From an uncultured Phycisphaerales bacterium (GTDB taxonomy: Bacteria > Planctomycetota > Phycisphaerae > Tepidisphaerales > Tepidisphaeraceae): a stretch of DNA of 64,000 nt. The stretch spans positions 1-64,000 of the forward strand of contig CAIQIQ010000001.1 in NCBI GenBank assembly GCA_903871935.1, given 5' to 3'. This document shows, piece after piece, positions 17,212-25,726 of this stretch. Both the position numbers and the translations under genes were made by a program. How positions within the stretch are numbered: position 1 is the first letter of the stretch; each line of letters starts with the position of its first letter. The notes beneath the pieces are model-generated. The model made no database searches. It saw nothing but the letters and a program-made list of their open reading frames with translations, and was not told where the DNA came from.

Positions 17212-17697
17212 CTACGGAGCAGTGGCCGGGCTGGGCGATTTCTGTTTCCACTGGCCGTCGCGATAGCGGAGATATTCTCCGGTCGTGGCGGCTTCGAAGC
17301 GCTTCATGCCACTGAGTTCGCTGACATAGGCGAGGCTGGACTGGGCGGAGCGGGCGACGGCCTGGTAATAGGTCAGACGGTCGGCGTTCTCAGCCTTGAT
17401 GAGAGGAGCCAGTTTCGCGTCGGCCACATCGGCCGGGTTGACGATGTCCACATAGCCATCGAACGTCTCGCCGATCTTGCCGGCTTTCTTGGCGGCAAGG
17501 ACATCGGGCAGTCGTTGCTCAAGCCGTTCGCGCAGGGGCGCGGGCATTGCCTCAGCGCTGTTGAGCTGGCTTTCAACGGTCAGCTTCACATCAAGTTTGA
17601 CGTCAATGGGATCGAGCTGGATACGAATGCAGCCGGCAGCGCTGGCGATCGCGGCCATCGCTACCAGCGTTCGTGAGGTTCTGCAGATCAGTCTCAT
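17212..17697 (-). CDS. Lipoprotein combining YnbE-like and YdbL (DUF1318)-like parts
   Basis: The 161-residue lipoprotein has a signal ending AAG-Cys23. The next stretch, IQLDPIDVKLDVKL, resembles the short lipoprotein YnbE. The rest follows the YdbL/DUF1318 pattern: AAKKAGKIGETFDGYVDIV, then the NADRLTYYQAVA block and EYLRYRDGQWK at the end. In Escherichia coli YdbH, YnbE and YdbL are separate and act together in moving phospholipids to the outer membrane. Here the last two appear fused. Its ATG overlaps the stop of the YdbH-like gene (ATGA), so the operon order is conserved. The fusion reading is inferred from motif order. Confidence 0.75.
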   Translation of the reverse strand: MRLICRTSRTLVAMAAIASAAGCIRIQLDPIDVKLDVKLTVESQLNSAEAMPAPLRERLEQRLPDVLAAKKAGKIGETFDGYVDIVNPADVADAKLAPLIKAENADRLTYYQAVARSAQSSLAYVSELSGMKRFEAATTGEYLRYRDGQWKQKSPSPATAP

Positions 17698-19952
17698 TGC
17701 GATCCTGCCTTTCCTGTCGCCGGTTGCGTTGTTGCGCCCTGCGTCGCCGCAGCCTGCGCGGCCGCCACTCCGGCGACAGCGGCCTGGTCTGCCCCTTCGT
17801 TCTTCACCTTGAGGAAATGGCTGACCAGGATGTCCAGATCGGTTGCGGTGATGCTCAGATCCAGCTTATGGGTATCGACGGACTGCTTCGTCTGCGCGTT
17901 GGTCTCGCGTCCGCCGCCGTGGAGGCGAATCGTGGTGAGCTGTTTGCCGCGAGAGTCTCTGGCGAAATCAGCCCGGAAGTCATCAACGTGGAAATCGGCG
18001 ATCGTGCCGACCACCTGCTCGCGGATGGGCGCGAGGATGGCATTGTCCTGGAAACGCGGGTCGCGCAGGCGGAACCAGTTGTCGAGCTGCTGTGCAGAAT
18101 CGGGGAGATGCAGCATTACCGTCTGACCCTTGGTCGGGTCGGTCACACTGATGCGCCAATCGGGACGGGAACTGGCCCAGCCGTTGCCAAAGCGAATTTC
18201 CGGCCAGGAGTAGTCTGCCCACAACTTCATATCGACGATGCCTTCGGCCCATGCCTTGTTGCCGGATACGACCCAGAGGATCTTGCTCAAGTCCAGATCC
18301 TTGGCACCCAGTTCGGTCCGTATGCGTGGTTGGGCAAGATTGACATCAAAGGGGGAGCACCAGACATCGCCGCCGGCCCAGCCGAAGCGCGCGGCGGCGA
18401 CCTTGATGATCTGGCCCTCGCCGGGGAGGCCACTGAGAAGGATGGTGGGGCGCATCTCGCCGGGAATGGCGAACTTTGCTTCGGCGTCGACGACCTCCCA
18501 CTTGCCCATCTGGACGTACTTGGCACTGATGGTCTGATCGATTTCGCTCCGAAGCGGCGAAAATCCGATCAGGGCAAAGGAGGCGTTGATGCCTTGGACT
18601 TTAAGTTCATAGTCGGTGTTCTGCATGTTGGCGTCTTCAAGGCGCACGCTTAACCGAGGCCGGAACGCAGCGCCCTCAATCTGCAGGCTGGCGCTGGCCG
18701 ACAGTTTTCCAGAAAGATTCCACTGCTTGATCTCGGGCACCAGTTTCTCCACGACCGGATTGCGTCCCAGTTCGATGTTGCGCAGCCGTGCGGTGATCGA
18801 TCCAACCAATCCACTGGGGGATGTTGCGACCGTAAACGGACGAAGATCAAGGCCAAAGCGGCTCTTGTCGATGTCGAGGGCAGCACCTTCGCAACTGATG
18901 CCCCAGGAGTCGGGCCCGAAACGGGCATGAGTGGGGGCGAATGAGATCGCTACAGGAACCGGACGAAATGGCGCGGGCGGGTTGATTGAGTCGATCGTCA
19001 GATTGGGTCCGCGAGTGAGGGCCGCGTACCACTCGGAGCCATATTTGTGCACGCTGCCGGCCATGGAGAAGACCATTTGATGGACATCGATTCGGTTCTG
19101 GGCGCCGAAATCGAGACTCGCATTGGGAACGCGGATCGTGACGTCGCTCAGGTCGTAACGGGGCCCAATTACGCGGTCAACATGAATTTGGGCGTCGATC
19201 TCGGCGGGTTCAGTGAGCTTGGCGGGAATGCCGCCGGGGATGAGCGGCCGAAGTGCATCGAGCGTGATGCCCCGGACGGCGATGTCAGCGTCGATGACCT
19301 CGAAGCCCGGATCGGCCGTGCCGGAGACCATGGCCTTGGCCGCTCCAAATCCCGCGGAGACAGAAAAGTCGATCTTGCGGTTAGCTCCGGCTTTGGCTTG
19401 GGCATCTATCAGGACGCTGGTAGGCAGCCCGGTCTCTGGATCGACCAATTCGACGCGAGCGTTAGTGAGACGGGCAGTACGAAAGAAGGGGTCGCGGGGC
19501 GTAGCGGCCGGAGAGGTGGCGGGGGATTCAGGGGAGACGAAGCTTGAAGGTTGGGTGGCAGCTGCGGCAGGAGAGACGCCAAATGAATTCGATGACGGGG
19601 TAGGTGGTTGGCTGACGGGCTCAACCCGCATGAGCAGGCCGCTGAGGAGGATATCGTCCACCTGCCCGGCCAAGAGTTGGCTCGGCGTATAGGTGACCGT
19701 GGCCGATGCCAGCTCGATTCGCGGGCGATCTGGATTACCAATGGACAGATTGGCGAGGGTGGTGCGGTAGAGCCCGATATCGGGTCGCAAGAGACGGACC
19801 GGGCCATAGCCTTGCGCCTCGATGGCGCTTCTGATCTTCGATTGTGCAACGCGGGGAGCGACAACGATCAAGGCTATATAGACGAGCAGGGCGACGATGA
19901 AGATGATCGCCAGAATGAGCTTGCTCCGTCGCTTCAGCTTTGACTCGGCCAT
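17694..19952 (-). CDS. AsmA-like intermembrane transport protein (YdbH-like)
   Basis: The 752-residue protein has an N-terminal membrane anchor (about residues 12-32) and then a long repetitive beta-rich body, as in YdbH and other AsmA-like bridge proteins that carry phospholipids across the periplasm. An Ala/Pro/Thr-Gln-Pro linker occurs near 120-150 and at the C-terminus (TTQPATG). The repeated alternation of short strands with D-L-x-I and V-x-A-x-V patterns fits a beta-taco groove. The ATG at 19952 is chosen because GGAGG lies eight bases upstream. It is followed by the YnbE/YdbL-type lipoprotein in a 4-base overlap. Divergent from nuoI at only 37 bases. Confidence 0.75.
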   Translation of the reverse strand: MAESKLKRRSKLILAIIFIVALLVYIALIVVAPRVAQSKIRSAIEAQGYGPVRLLRPDIGLYRTTLANLSIGNPDRPRIELASATVTYTPSQLLAGQVDDILLSGLLMRVEPVSQPPTPSSNSFGVSPAAAATQPSSFVSPESPATSPAATPRDPFFRTARLTNARVELVDPETGLPTSVLIDAQAKAGANRKIDFSVSAGFGAAKAMVSGTADPGFEVIDADIAVRGITLDALRPLIPGGIPAKLTEPAEIDAQIHVDRVIGPRYDLSDVTIRVPNASLDFGAQNRIDVHQMVFSMAGSVHKYGSEWYAALTRGPNLTIDSINPPAPFRPVPVAISFAPTHARFGPDSWGISCEGAALDIDKSRFGLDLRPFTVATSPSGLVGSITARLRNIELGRNPVVEKLVPEIKQWNLSGKLSASASLQIEGAAFRPRLSVRLEDANMQNTDYELKVQGINASFALIGFSPLRSEIDQTISAKYVQMGKWEVVDAEAKFAIPGEMRPTILLSGLPGEGQIIKVAAARFGWAGGDVWCSPFDVNLAQPRIRTELGAKDLDLSKILWVVSGNKAWAEGIVDMKLWADYSWPEIRFGNGWASSRPDWRISVTDPTKGQTVMLHLPDSAQQLDNWFRLRDPRFQDNAILAPIREQVVGTIADFHVDDFRADFARDSRGKQLTTIRLHGGGRETNAQTKQSVDTHKLDLSITATDLDILVSHFLKVKNEGADQAAVAGVAAAQAAATQGATTQPATGKAGSQ

Positions 19953-19981
19953 TAGACAAGCCTCCGTTGCCCTGCCATAAT
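19953..19981 (+). promoter_or_regulatory. Promoter of nuoI, probably giving a leaderless transcript
   Basis: TAGACA (19953-19958) and CATAAT (19976-19981) are spaced by 17 bases. Only eight bases separate the -10 from the ATG at 19990, so transcription would start at or just before the start codon. The promoter lies directly upstream of the divergent ydbH-like start. Confidence 0.6.
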
Positions 19982-19989
19982 CACTCATA

Positions 19990-20559
19990 ATGAGTGCAAA
20001 GGCGTATTTCCGCAACATCTACGATACCGTGAAAAGCATCTCCATTGGGATGTCCATCACGCTGAAATACTGTTTCCAGAACACTGTGACGGTGCAGTAC
20101 CCGGAGCAGCGGCTGGCTCTGGCTCCGCGCTATCGGGGTATCCACGAGTTCCAGGCGGATCTGTGTATCGCCTGTGACCAGTGCGCCAAGGCATGTCCGG
20201 TGGACTGTATCTACATCGAAAAGAGCGCGCCGCGGAAAATCGACAAAGCCACCGGCAAGGCGGCCGGCGGGGAACTGCAGCGGTTTGCCATCGACTATTC
20301 CAAGTGCATGTTCTGTGCGCTGTGCACCGAGCCATGTCCGACATCATGCATCCATATGGGCAAGCTGCATGATCATTCCGGATACAGCCGACGGGAGGCG
20401 GTGGTGGAATTCACCGAACTGGACAAACTCGGACAGAGGACACCGCTGCCCCTGTGGATGGACCGCAACGCCGACAAGATTCCGTGGGTTGAAGATGAGC
20501 GCAAGCGCATCAAAGCCGGGCAATTGGCTACCAATGCCGCTGATATCCCAGGTCGCTGA
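19990..20559 (+). CDS. nuoI: NADH-quinone oxidoreductase subunit I (NuoI)-like ferredoxin
   Basis: The 189-residue protein binds two [4Fe-4S] clusters through CIACDQCAKAC (Cys59, 62, 65, 69) and CMFCALCTEPC (Cys106, 109, 112, 116), each followed by Pro. The hydrophobic N-terminal helix and the TVQYPEQ block match NuoI of complex I, which passes electrons between subunits NuoG and NuoB. Other nuo genes are absent from the neighbourhood, which is unusual; nuoI is normally inside the nuo operon. No ribosome-binding site precedes the ATG. Confidence 0.85.
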   Translation: MSAKAYFRNIYDTVKSISIGMSITLKYCFQNTVTVQYPEQRLALAPRYRGIHEFQADLCIACDQCAKACPVDCIYIEKSAPRKIDKATGKAAGGELQRFAIDYSKCMFCALCTEPCPTSCIHMGKLHDHSGYSRREAVVEFTELDKLGQRTPLPLWMDRNADKIPWVEDERKRIKAGQLATNAADIPGR

Positions 20560-20598
20560 GCGGGCATTCGCCGGCAGGCAAACCTCAAACGGCAAGGG

Positions 20599-20946
20599 CT
20601 ACTTCTGCTTCTTAAGCAGGTAGACCGACGCGCCTTCCTGGTAGTGCACCTGCGAGATCTCCCAGCCCTGTTCGGCGAAGGCGTTCAGGAAGGCGAATTC
20701 CAGCAGGCCGCCTTTGGCTTCCCGCTCGGTAGTCCACTCCTTACCGCTAATGGTCCGGTACATCTCCGCCACATCGCCCGAACGTACATCGTCGGTCGCG
20801 GTAACGGTCTTGTCGGCCGACTGGAAGGTGGCGGCACGGTTGCCATACAGGAATCGGGCGTATTGGGTTGGGCCCTCGGCCAGAGCAGACTGGCCGAGAG
20901 CGAGTGCAAAGAGCAGGGCGGTCGCGATGGCGATCTTGCGCAGCAT
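20599..20946 (-). CDS. Small secreted protein, unknown function
   Basis: The 115-residue protein has a signal peptide (about 1-22, LALGQSALA). The mature part, about 93 residues, contains ADKTVTATDDVRSGDVAEMYR and ends with the strand-rich WEISQVHYQEGASVYLLKKQK. The final segment resembles small proteins with a DUF4177-like strand pattern, but the match is too weak to name. The ATG at 20946 is chosen because AAAGGAG precedes it; a longer reading to 21063 lacks a signal peptide. Its start lies 95 bases after the stop of the PQQ-repeat gene on the same strand. Confidence 0.65.
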   Translation of the reverse strand: MLRKIAIATALLFALALGQSALAEGPTQYARFLYGNRAATFQSADKTVTATDDVRSGDVAEMYRTISGKEWTTEREAKGGLLEFAFLNAFAEQGWEISQVHYQEGASVYLLKKQK

Positions 20947-21041
20947 GTTGTGGTTCTCCTTTGTGAGTGCCAGACCTTCTGGATGATACGCGCTGCAATG
21001 GAGGTATCCCCGTTTACAGCGGGAACCTGCAGCTTGCGAAT

Positions 21042-22307
21042 CTACTTCGCGATATCGTAGCACATCAGGGCATCACCATGGCGGATATAGAGCCGGCCGT
21101 CGGCGACGGTCGGGTGAGCCCAGTGTTGGTCAGCGCCCAGGGGAACCTTGAATGTGCTGAGCACCTGGCAAGCCTCGGGGTTGGGACGCATCAGACCAAC
21201 CACGCCGTCCTCGGAATAGCAGTAGAGCAAGCCATCGGCGTAGATGATGGAACCGCCTTTGCCGACGCCAGGGGCTTGCCAGGCGAGCCGGCCGGTCGCC
21301 AGTTCGACGCAAGTCCATTTACCCGCGGCCGACTGATGGCTGGAGGCGTAGACGTAGCCATCGACAAGAACCGCTTGCCCATGAGCGGGGTCTTGCCTGC
21401 GCTGCTCCCAGATCTGCTTCACGCTCAAGCCGTCGTCGGCCAGTGCCAGACCAATTGCGCCCTTGCCATATCCGCTGGTGATGTAGAGCAAACCGTTATC
21501 GTAGATCGGCGTGATGGGGTGATTGTTCCGGGGGTTTGCATAGGCGTGTTGCCAGAGCGGTTTGCCGTCGGTCGCCGAGAACGCGACGACGGCGTCTTCG
21601 GTCATCGACACAATGATGCGCTTGCCGCCGCGTTCGACGAGCAGCGGAGAACAAAAGCTGGATCCCTGGCCAAGGGGCTCGCTGGCCCAGACCTGCTGGC
21701 TCGTTTTGCGGTTGAGGGCGACCATAGTTGCCTTCTTGCCGCAGGGAGTGCAGATGACGTTTTCGCCATCGATCAACAGGCTCTCGGCAAATCCCCAGTC
21801 TACCTGCGGTGCATCGTAGAGTTGAAACACATTCGACGACCACACCGATTTGCCGGTCAGTGCATCGAAGCAGGCAAAGTTGCCTACGCCGCTGGCCACA
21901 TAGACCAGGCCATCATGAACCGTTGGTATGCTGCGGGCACCGGGGTAGCTCTTCTCCCATTCGGGGCCATATGAAGCCTCCCACTTAAGCTTCCCATCGC
22001 GCGAGTAGGCGTGCAGCATGCCTTGTTTGTCGACAAGGCCGCTGACATAGATCAGGTCACCGGCGGCCGAGACTTGGGAGAAGCCCTTGCCGATTCCTTG
22101 CATGCTCCAGAGAAGCTTGGGGCCGCCTTCGGGCCACTGCTGCAGGAGCCCCCTGGCGGCGGATCGACCATCGCGGTTGGGGCCGCGAAACTGCGGCCAG
22201 TCCTGACGAGCAGTGAGCAACGTAGACTGCGCCGATGCAGTTCCAATTGAGAGTGCCAGGGCAATCGAAATCAGAGTCAGAGCGATGTGCCAGGCTGGCG
22301 GCTTCAT
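21042..22307 (-). CDS. PQQ-like beta-propeller repeat protein, secreted
   Basis: The 421-residue protein has a signal peptide (about 1-27). It then shows WPQFRGPNRDG, the signature opening of planctomycete PQQ-like propellers. Repeated blocks such as DGLVYVASGVGN, ALTGKSVW, ATDGKPLW and DGLLYITSGYGKG are blades of a seven- or eight-bladed propeller. It may act as a scaffold (BamB-like) or as a quinoprotein; no dehydrogenase domain is seen. The ATG at 22307 has GGAG eight bases upstream. It lies 37 bases downstream of a small gene that follows the mini RNA polymerase. Confidence 0.8.
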   Translation of the reverse strand: MKPPAWHIALTLISIALALSIGTASAQSTLLTARQDWPQFRGPNRDGRSAARGLLQQWPEGGPKLLWSMQGIGKGFSQVSAAGDLIYVSGLVDKQGMLHAYSRDGKLKWEASYGPEWEKSYPGARSIPTVHDGLVYVASGVGNFACFDALTGKSVWSSNVFQLYDAPQVDWGFAESLLIDGENVICTPCGKKATMVALNRKTSQQVWASEPLGQGSSFCSPLLVERGGKRIIVSMTEDAVVAFSATDGKPLWQHAYANPRNNHPITPIYDNGLLYITSGYGKGAIGLALADDGLSVKQIWEQRRQDPAHGQAVLVDGYVYASSHQSAAGKWTCVELATGRLAWQAPGVGKGGSIIYADGLLYCYSEDGVVGLMRPNPEACQVLSTFKVPLGADQHWAHPTVADGRLYIRHGDALMCYDIAK

Positions 22308-22344
22308 GACATGATCTCCAGATAGGTGAGATACGAGGCGGGTT

Positions 22345-22608
22345 CTAGGCCGACGGTTCCTGCCACTGTTTGCCGGTGAGTTGGAAGAACCCGCCGCCAT
22401 CGTTCTTAAGGTAGCCCTTGTCAACGAGCTCATCCCAGATCGCCCGGCCGAACCCGGGCGGCGGTTGCATCGAGACGATCTTGTCTTTGGCCGATCCAAT
22501 AGGCCCGCGGCCAAGCTTGGAGTCTTCCTCAAGCTGGCTGGCGTTGAGCCGCTTGCGGAAGGTATTGAGCGCTTTACGAAGTTCTAGGGCGGTGCTGGGC
22601 ATGGGCAT
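22345..22608 (-). CDS. Small conserved-looking basic protein downstream of the mini RNA polymerase
   Basis: The 87-residue protein is rich in charged residues: ELRKALNTFRKRLNASQLEEDSK, then GRGPIGSAKDKI, IWDELVDKGYLK and a polar tail. The helical N-terminal half followed by a short WDELVDKGYL-type unit could be a winged-helix-like or adaptor fold. It starts 46 bases after the stop of the polymerase gene on the same strand, and so may belong to the same transcript. I do not recognise a family. The ATG at 22608 has no strong ribosome-binding site; the alternative start at 22602 is two codons later. Confidence 0.5.
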   Translation of the reverse strand: MPMPSTALELRKALNTFRKRLNASQLEEDSKLGRGPIGSAKDKIVSMQPPPGFGRAIWDELVDKGYLKNDGGGFFQLTGKQWQEPSA

Positions 22609-22654
22609 GTTGTACCCGGTTCGGTTCGGTCTGGCCACCGATAGACAATCGACC

Positions 22655-25600
22655 TTAGGGGGTCGGCAACCCAATGAATAGGCGCGAGTCGGGATCGGTG
22701 AGAGGATCGGTTTCATTGGCGAGAGCTGCACGTGCGAAGATCGAGCCGGGGCTGAGGCTGCGCATGGCGCGGGCGAGTACACCGAAGCCTTGGGGGGCGG
22801 AAGGTTCGGGGACGCCGTAGGCTTGCCGCATCTGGCCGGTAGGGTTCACACTGCATTGCGCGATTCCCAGACGTGCGCCGATGTAGCTCATGAAACAGGC
22901 CTCGGGCGTCAGGCCGCCCAAGGTATTCGACGCGAAGTAGTGGAGCTTGCGGTCGTAGTCGATGATGGTCCGGCAGATCAGGCCGAATGCGAGCTGCGTG
23001 GTATTGCCGCGGGCGCCGCTCTTGATGGCGAAGAGCTGCGGGCCGAACGGGTGTGTGTCATAGTCGGCGCTGCTGATGACCTGATCGATGGCGGCTTCTG
23101 TAGTGGGTTGGGGATGGGCGGGAGCGATGGTATCGGTAGGGGGAACGGCGGGCATGGCCCGATGGGCGAATGGGTTTAGCGAACAGCCGCTTGATGCGAT
23201 CGTTGCCAAGCCCAGAAGCATCAGGTGGTGGCATACGTCCAAGGTGCGATCCGGGCCGTGTTGGGCCAGATGAGTAGTCATGGCATCGCGGAGGCTGGCG
23301 AGGGTAATGAAGTTGTGGCCGGTGGTACAGTCGGTGCCGGCAATGGCGGAGATCTGCTGGCGACCGGCGGCGGTGCGGCTGAGCCATGCCAGACCGAAGA
23401 GTGGATCCAGCCGTGGAATCATCCAGCGGATGTTTGAGGGGTCGCGGCGCAGATGGGCAGCGCAGGTGAGCTTTTCGCCAGCTTCGGCTTGGCCTGCGGC
23501 CGTGACCGGCAGGTAGAGCGTGACCTGGTCGCCGTCGTGATCGGCGTTGAGCATGGCGCAGCAGAGCGGGTGGAGGCGGATGACGTTTTCTATCCTGCGG
23601 ACGGGGTGGAAGGCGATGATCGACGTGGGCATGACGGCGGGTTCGCGGACCAGAAGAACCCAGTGGCTTGCCATTGTCTGATCGAGGGCAGCGGCCGCTT
23701 CAGGCGAGCGGTTGCGGACGGCATCGGCACCGACCTCGCCTTCGACCATTGGGCCAAAGAGCTTCCATGCGATGGCATCGGGGATACCGCACTGGTATTG
23801 CGTCAGCGTATCACTCGGTGCGATGACGGCACGGGCGGCGAAGAGGGGTCTGCCTTCCATCCGCAAGGCATCGTGGGCAAGGAGTCGGGCAAAGTGGTCG
23901 TTAACCTTTGCCTGAAGCGTGGCGGTGGCCCGCTGCAGCAGGCGAACAGGGGGGCTGGCGCCGAGCATCTGCTGCACAGCAGTGTTTGCCTCTACAATAT
24001 CGGCAGGGGCATGGCCAATGAACTTCAGGGAATGTTCCGGGAGCCAGGGGTGAGGGACGGGAACGGCGAGGGGTAGGTCATCAGAGGTCGGCTGGCGGAT
24101 GGCGAAGATGGCGCGGCCGATGTCGATCTGAAGGGATATGCCGGCAGCGTTCAGGGACTGCTGCAGGCGGGCGCACAGCGGAGTTGTTGGCGACGCCTGG
24201 TCCACGAGGCCGCGTGTGAGACGGCCGAAGAGTGTGACTGCGGCGGAATTATCGGCGGACTGGGTATGGTAGAGATCAAGGATGGTGGCGCAAGCATGCA
24301 GTTCGCGCAGGACGAGATACTGCACGTGGCTTGCGGTTTGGGGCTTGAGGTTCAGGCCGGCCTTGGCGCGGTGTACGGTAAGACCCCAATAGACGGAACC
24401 GACGAAAGTGGTTCGGTCAAACGGGCGGCCGCCGCGGCCGTTGCGGAGCTGCTGCATGCCATCTTCAGGCAGGCCTGCGGAGCGCAAGCGTTCTTGGATC
24501 TCCTCGTCGGTAGGTCCGGCAAAGGGAGGAACGACGACGGGCTGGCCCTGGGCGCGGGCAAGAAGGCCCAGAAGACCCTCGCGGAGTTGGCCGAAACTCA
24601 TGCGGCTTTGCAGACCGAGGAAGCTGAAGATGATATCGACAGGTCTACCATCGGGAGTATGCGGCATCTGCTGATCGGGGAGGATGAGACTGATGACGCC
24701 TTTCTGCCCGTGGCGGTTGGCGAGCTTATCGCCGACCTCGACAGGCTGTTCGGGAGAAAGACGTGCTGCGGCAGAGGTGCTCAGAACGATGCCATCCTCA
24801 AACGTCGCTGCGCCGACGGACATGTAGGCGGTGAGGAGATTCCGTCCGCACCAGAATCCGGGGGCGACCGGTTCGAGGCCAGTCTGAACCAGGGCGGGCT
24901 CGGGATCAGGCAGGGGAACCCATTGGCGTTGCATGTTCACGCCCATGAGCAGGCGATTGGCATCGGTGTGGTTGAAGCAGGGGATGGTGGCGGCGTTCAC
25001 GCCCAATTTTCCCGCGTACGAGCTGTCCACGATGATGAGCTTGCGGTCGCGGATGACAGCGCCGCGGGCGATCGAGAGCACCTTGGCGCAGGCGTGGCTC
25101 TCGGGCGTCTCGAAAGGGCAGGTGCGGTTGAGTTCGGAACTGTCCACCAGGGAAGAGGGATTCGTGTCGGCGGTGCGACGACGCTGTGGAACCACGATCC
25201 GACGCAGGTGGGTAATGCGCGCGAGGCAGTTCTGCTGATCGAGCGATTGTACGGTGCCCCAGCCAAAGAGGGCTTCGACGTCACGATTGGATTGGCCGGA
25301 GAGGAACGACTCAATCCGTTGATCCAGGGAAAGCCAATGTGCCAACAGTTCTGCATCCCACGCCAGGCCGGAAGGTGCGGGGGCGATCCGAGGATCGAGG
25401 ATACGGGCAAGCTGCTCGCCGACACAGAGAATCTCGCCTTCATCCAATCGGCTGGCGGTCGCTACAGGCACGACGACCCGGGCACGCCGGTGGATATAGA
25501 ACACGCCATGCTCATCGCAGTCGGGGATGGTAAAGACGACCTGGACAGCGCCGGATGCCTTGTTCAGACCAATGGTGAGCTGCCAGTTCTCAGGATTGAG

Positions 25601-25726
25601 CCGAGTTGCCTCATACCGGCCCAGTGGGAGGCGTTCGTCCAACAACGCAGGCAGGTATTCGTTGATGAAGCGGAGGTAAGATTGGCGATGCCACGGGGCT
25701 GTTATTGTCGTGGGAATTGTGTTCAT
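22655..25726 (-). CDS. Fused, minimal beta-beta' RNA polymerase (two-barrel RNAP)
   Basis: This 1,023-residue protein carries landmarks of RNA polymerase beta and then beta' in canonical order. Beta-type blocks: GVFYI (about 74-78); LDQQN and THLRR (162-176); RTCPFETPE (201-209); IPCFNHTDANRLLMG and NMQRQ (248-271), the rifampicin/fork region; FEDGIVLS (309-316); GDKLANRHGQKGVIS (332-346), with both Lys that contact the nucleotide in cellular enzymes; GLQSRMSFGQ (371-380); RPFDRTTFVG (434-443). Beta'-type blocks: PVPHPWLPEHSLKFIG (556-571); GRPLFAARAVI and QCGIP (625-649); LHPLCCAMLNADHDGDQ, whose Asp729, Asp731 and Asp733 are the catalytic Mg triad; SGARGN (903-908); GLTPEACFMSYIGARLG (938-954), like the start of the bridge helix. 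No flap, zinc ribbon, clamp coiled coil or trigger loop is seen. Escherichia coli beta plus beta' is 2,749 residues. ATG chosen because AAGGA precedes it. The start overlaps the sigma gene stop (ATGA). Function as a polymerase is inferred. Confidence 0.9.
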   Translation of the reverse strand: MNTIPTTITAPWHRQSYLRFINEYLPALLDERLPLGRYEATRLNPENWQLTIGLNKASGAVQVVFTIPDCDEHGVFYIHRRARVVVPVATASRLDEGEILCVGEQLARILDPRIAPAPSGLAWDAELLAHWLSLDQRIESFLSGQSNRDVEALFGWGTVQSLDQQNCLARITHLRRIVVPQRRRTADTNPSSLVDSSELNRTCPFETPESHACAKVLSIARGAVIRDRKLIIVDSSYAGKLGVNAATIPCFNHTDANRLLMGVNMQRQWVPLPDPEPALVQTGLEPVAPGFWCGRNLLTAYMSVGAATFEDGIVLSTSAAARLSPEQPVEVGDKLANRHGQKGVISLILPDQQMPHTPDGRPVDIIFSFLGLQSRMSFGQLREGLLGLLARAQGQPVVVPPFAGPTDEEIQERLRSAGLPEDGMQQLRNGRGGRPFDRTTFVGSVYWGLTVHRAKAGLNLKPQTASHVQYLVLRELHACATILDLYHTQSADNSAAVTLFGRLTRGLVDQASPTTPLCARLQQSLNAAGISLQIDIGRAIFAIRQPTSDDLPLAVPVPHPWLPEHSLKFIGHAPADIVEANTAVQQMLGASPPVRLLQRATATLQAKVNDHFARLLAHDALRMEGRPLFAARAVIAPSDTLTQYQCGIPDAIAWKLFGPMVEGEVGADAVRNRSPEAAAALDQTMASHWVLLVREPAVMPTSIIAFHPVRRIENVIRLHPLCCAMLNADHDGDQVTLYLPVTAAGQAEAGEKLTCAAHLRRDPSNIRWMIPRLDPLFGLAWLSRTAAGRQQISAIAGTDCTTGHNFITLASLRDAMTTHLAQHGPDRTLDVCHHLMLLGLATIASSGCSLNPFAHRAMPAVPPTDTIAPAHPQPTTEAAIDQVISSADYDTHPFGPQLFAIKSGARGNTTQLAFGLICRTIIDYDRKLHYFASNTLGGLTPEACFMSYIGARLGIAQCSVNPTGQMRQAYGVPEPSAPQGFGVLARAMRSLSPGSIFARAALANETDPLTDPDSRLFIGLPTP
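23528..23548 (-). other. Catalytic NADHDGD codons of the mini RNA polymerase
   Basis: These seven codons encode Asn-Ala-Asp-His-Asp-Gly-Asp. Cellular beta' has NADFDGD at this site, so only Phe is changed (to His). The three Asp that hold the catalytic magnesium are intact. Confidence 0.9.
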
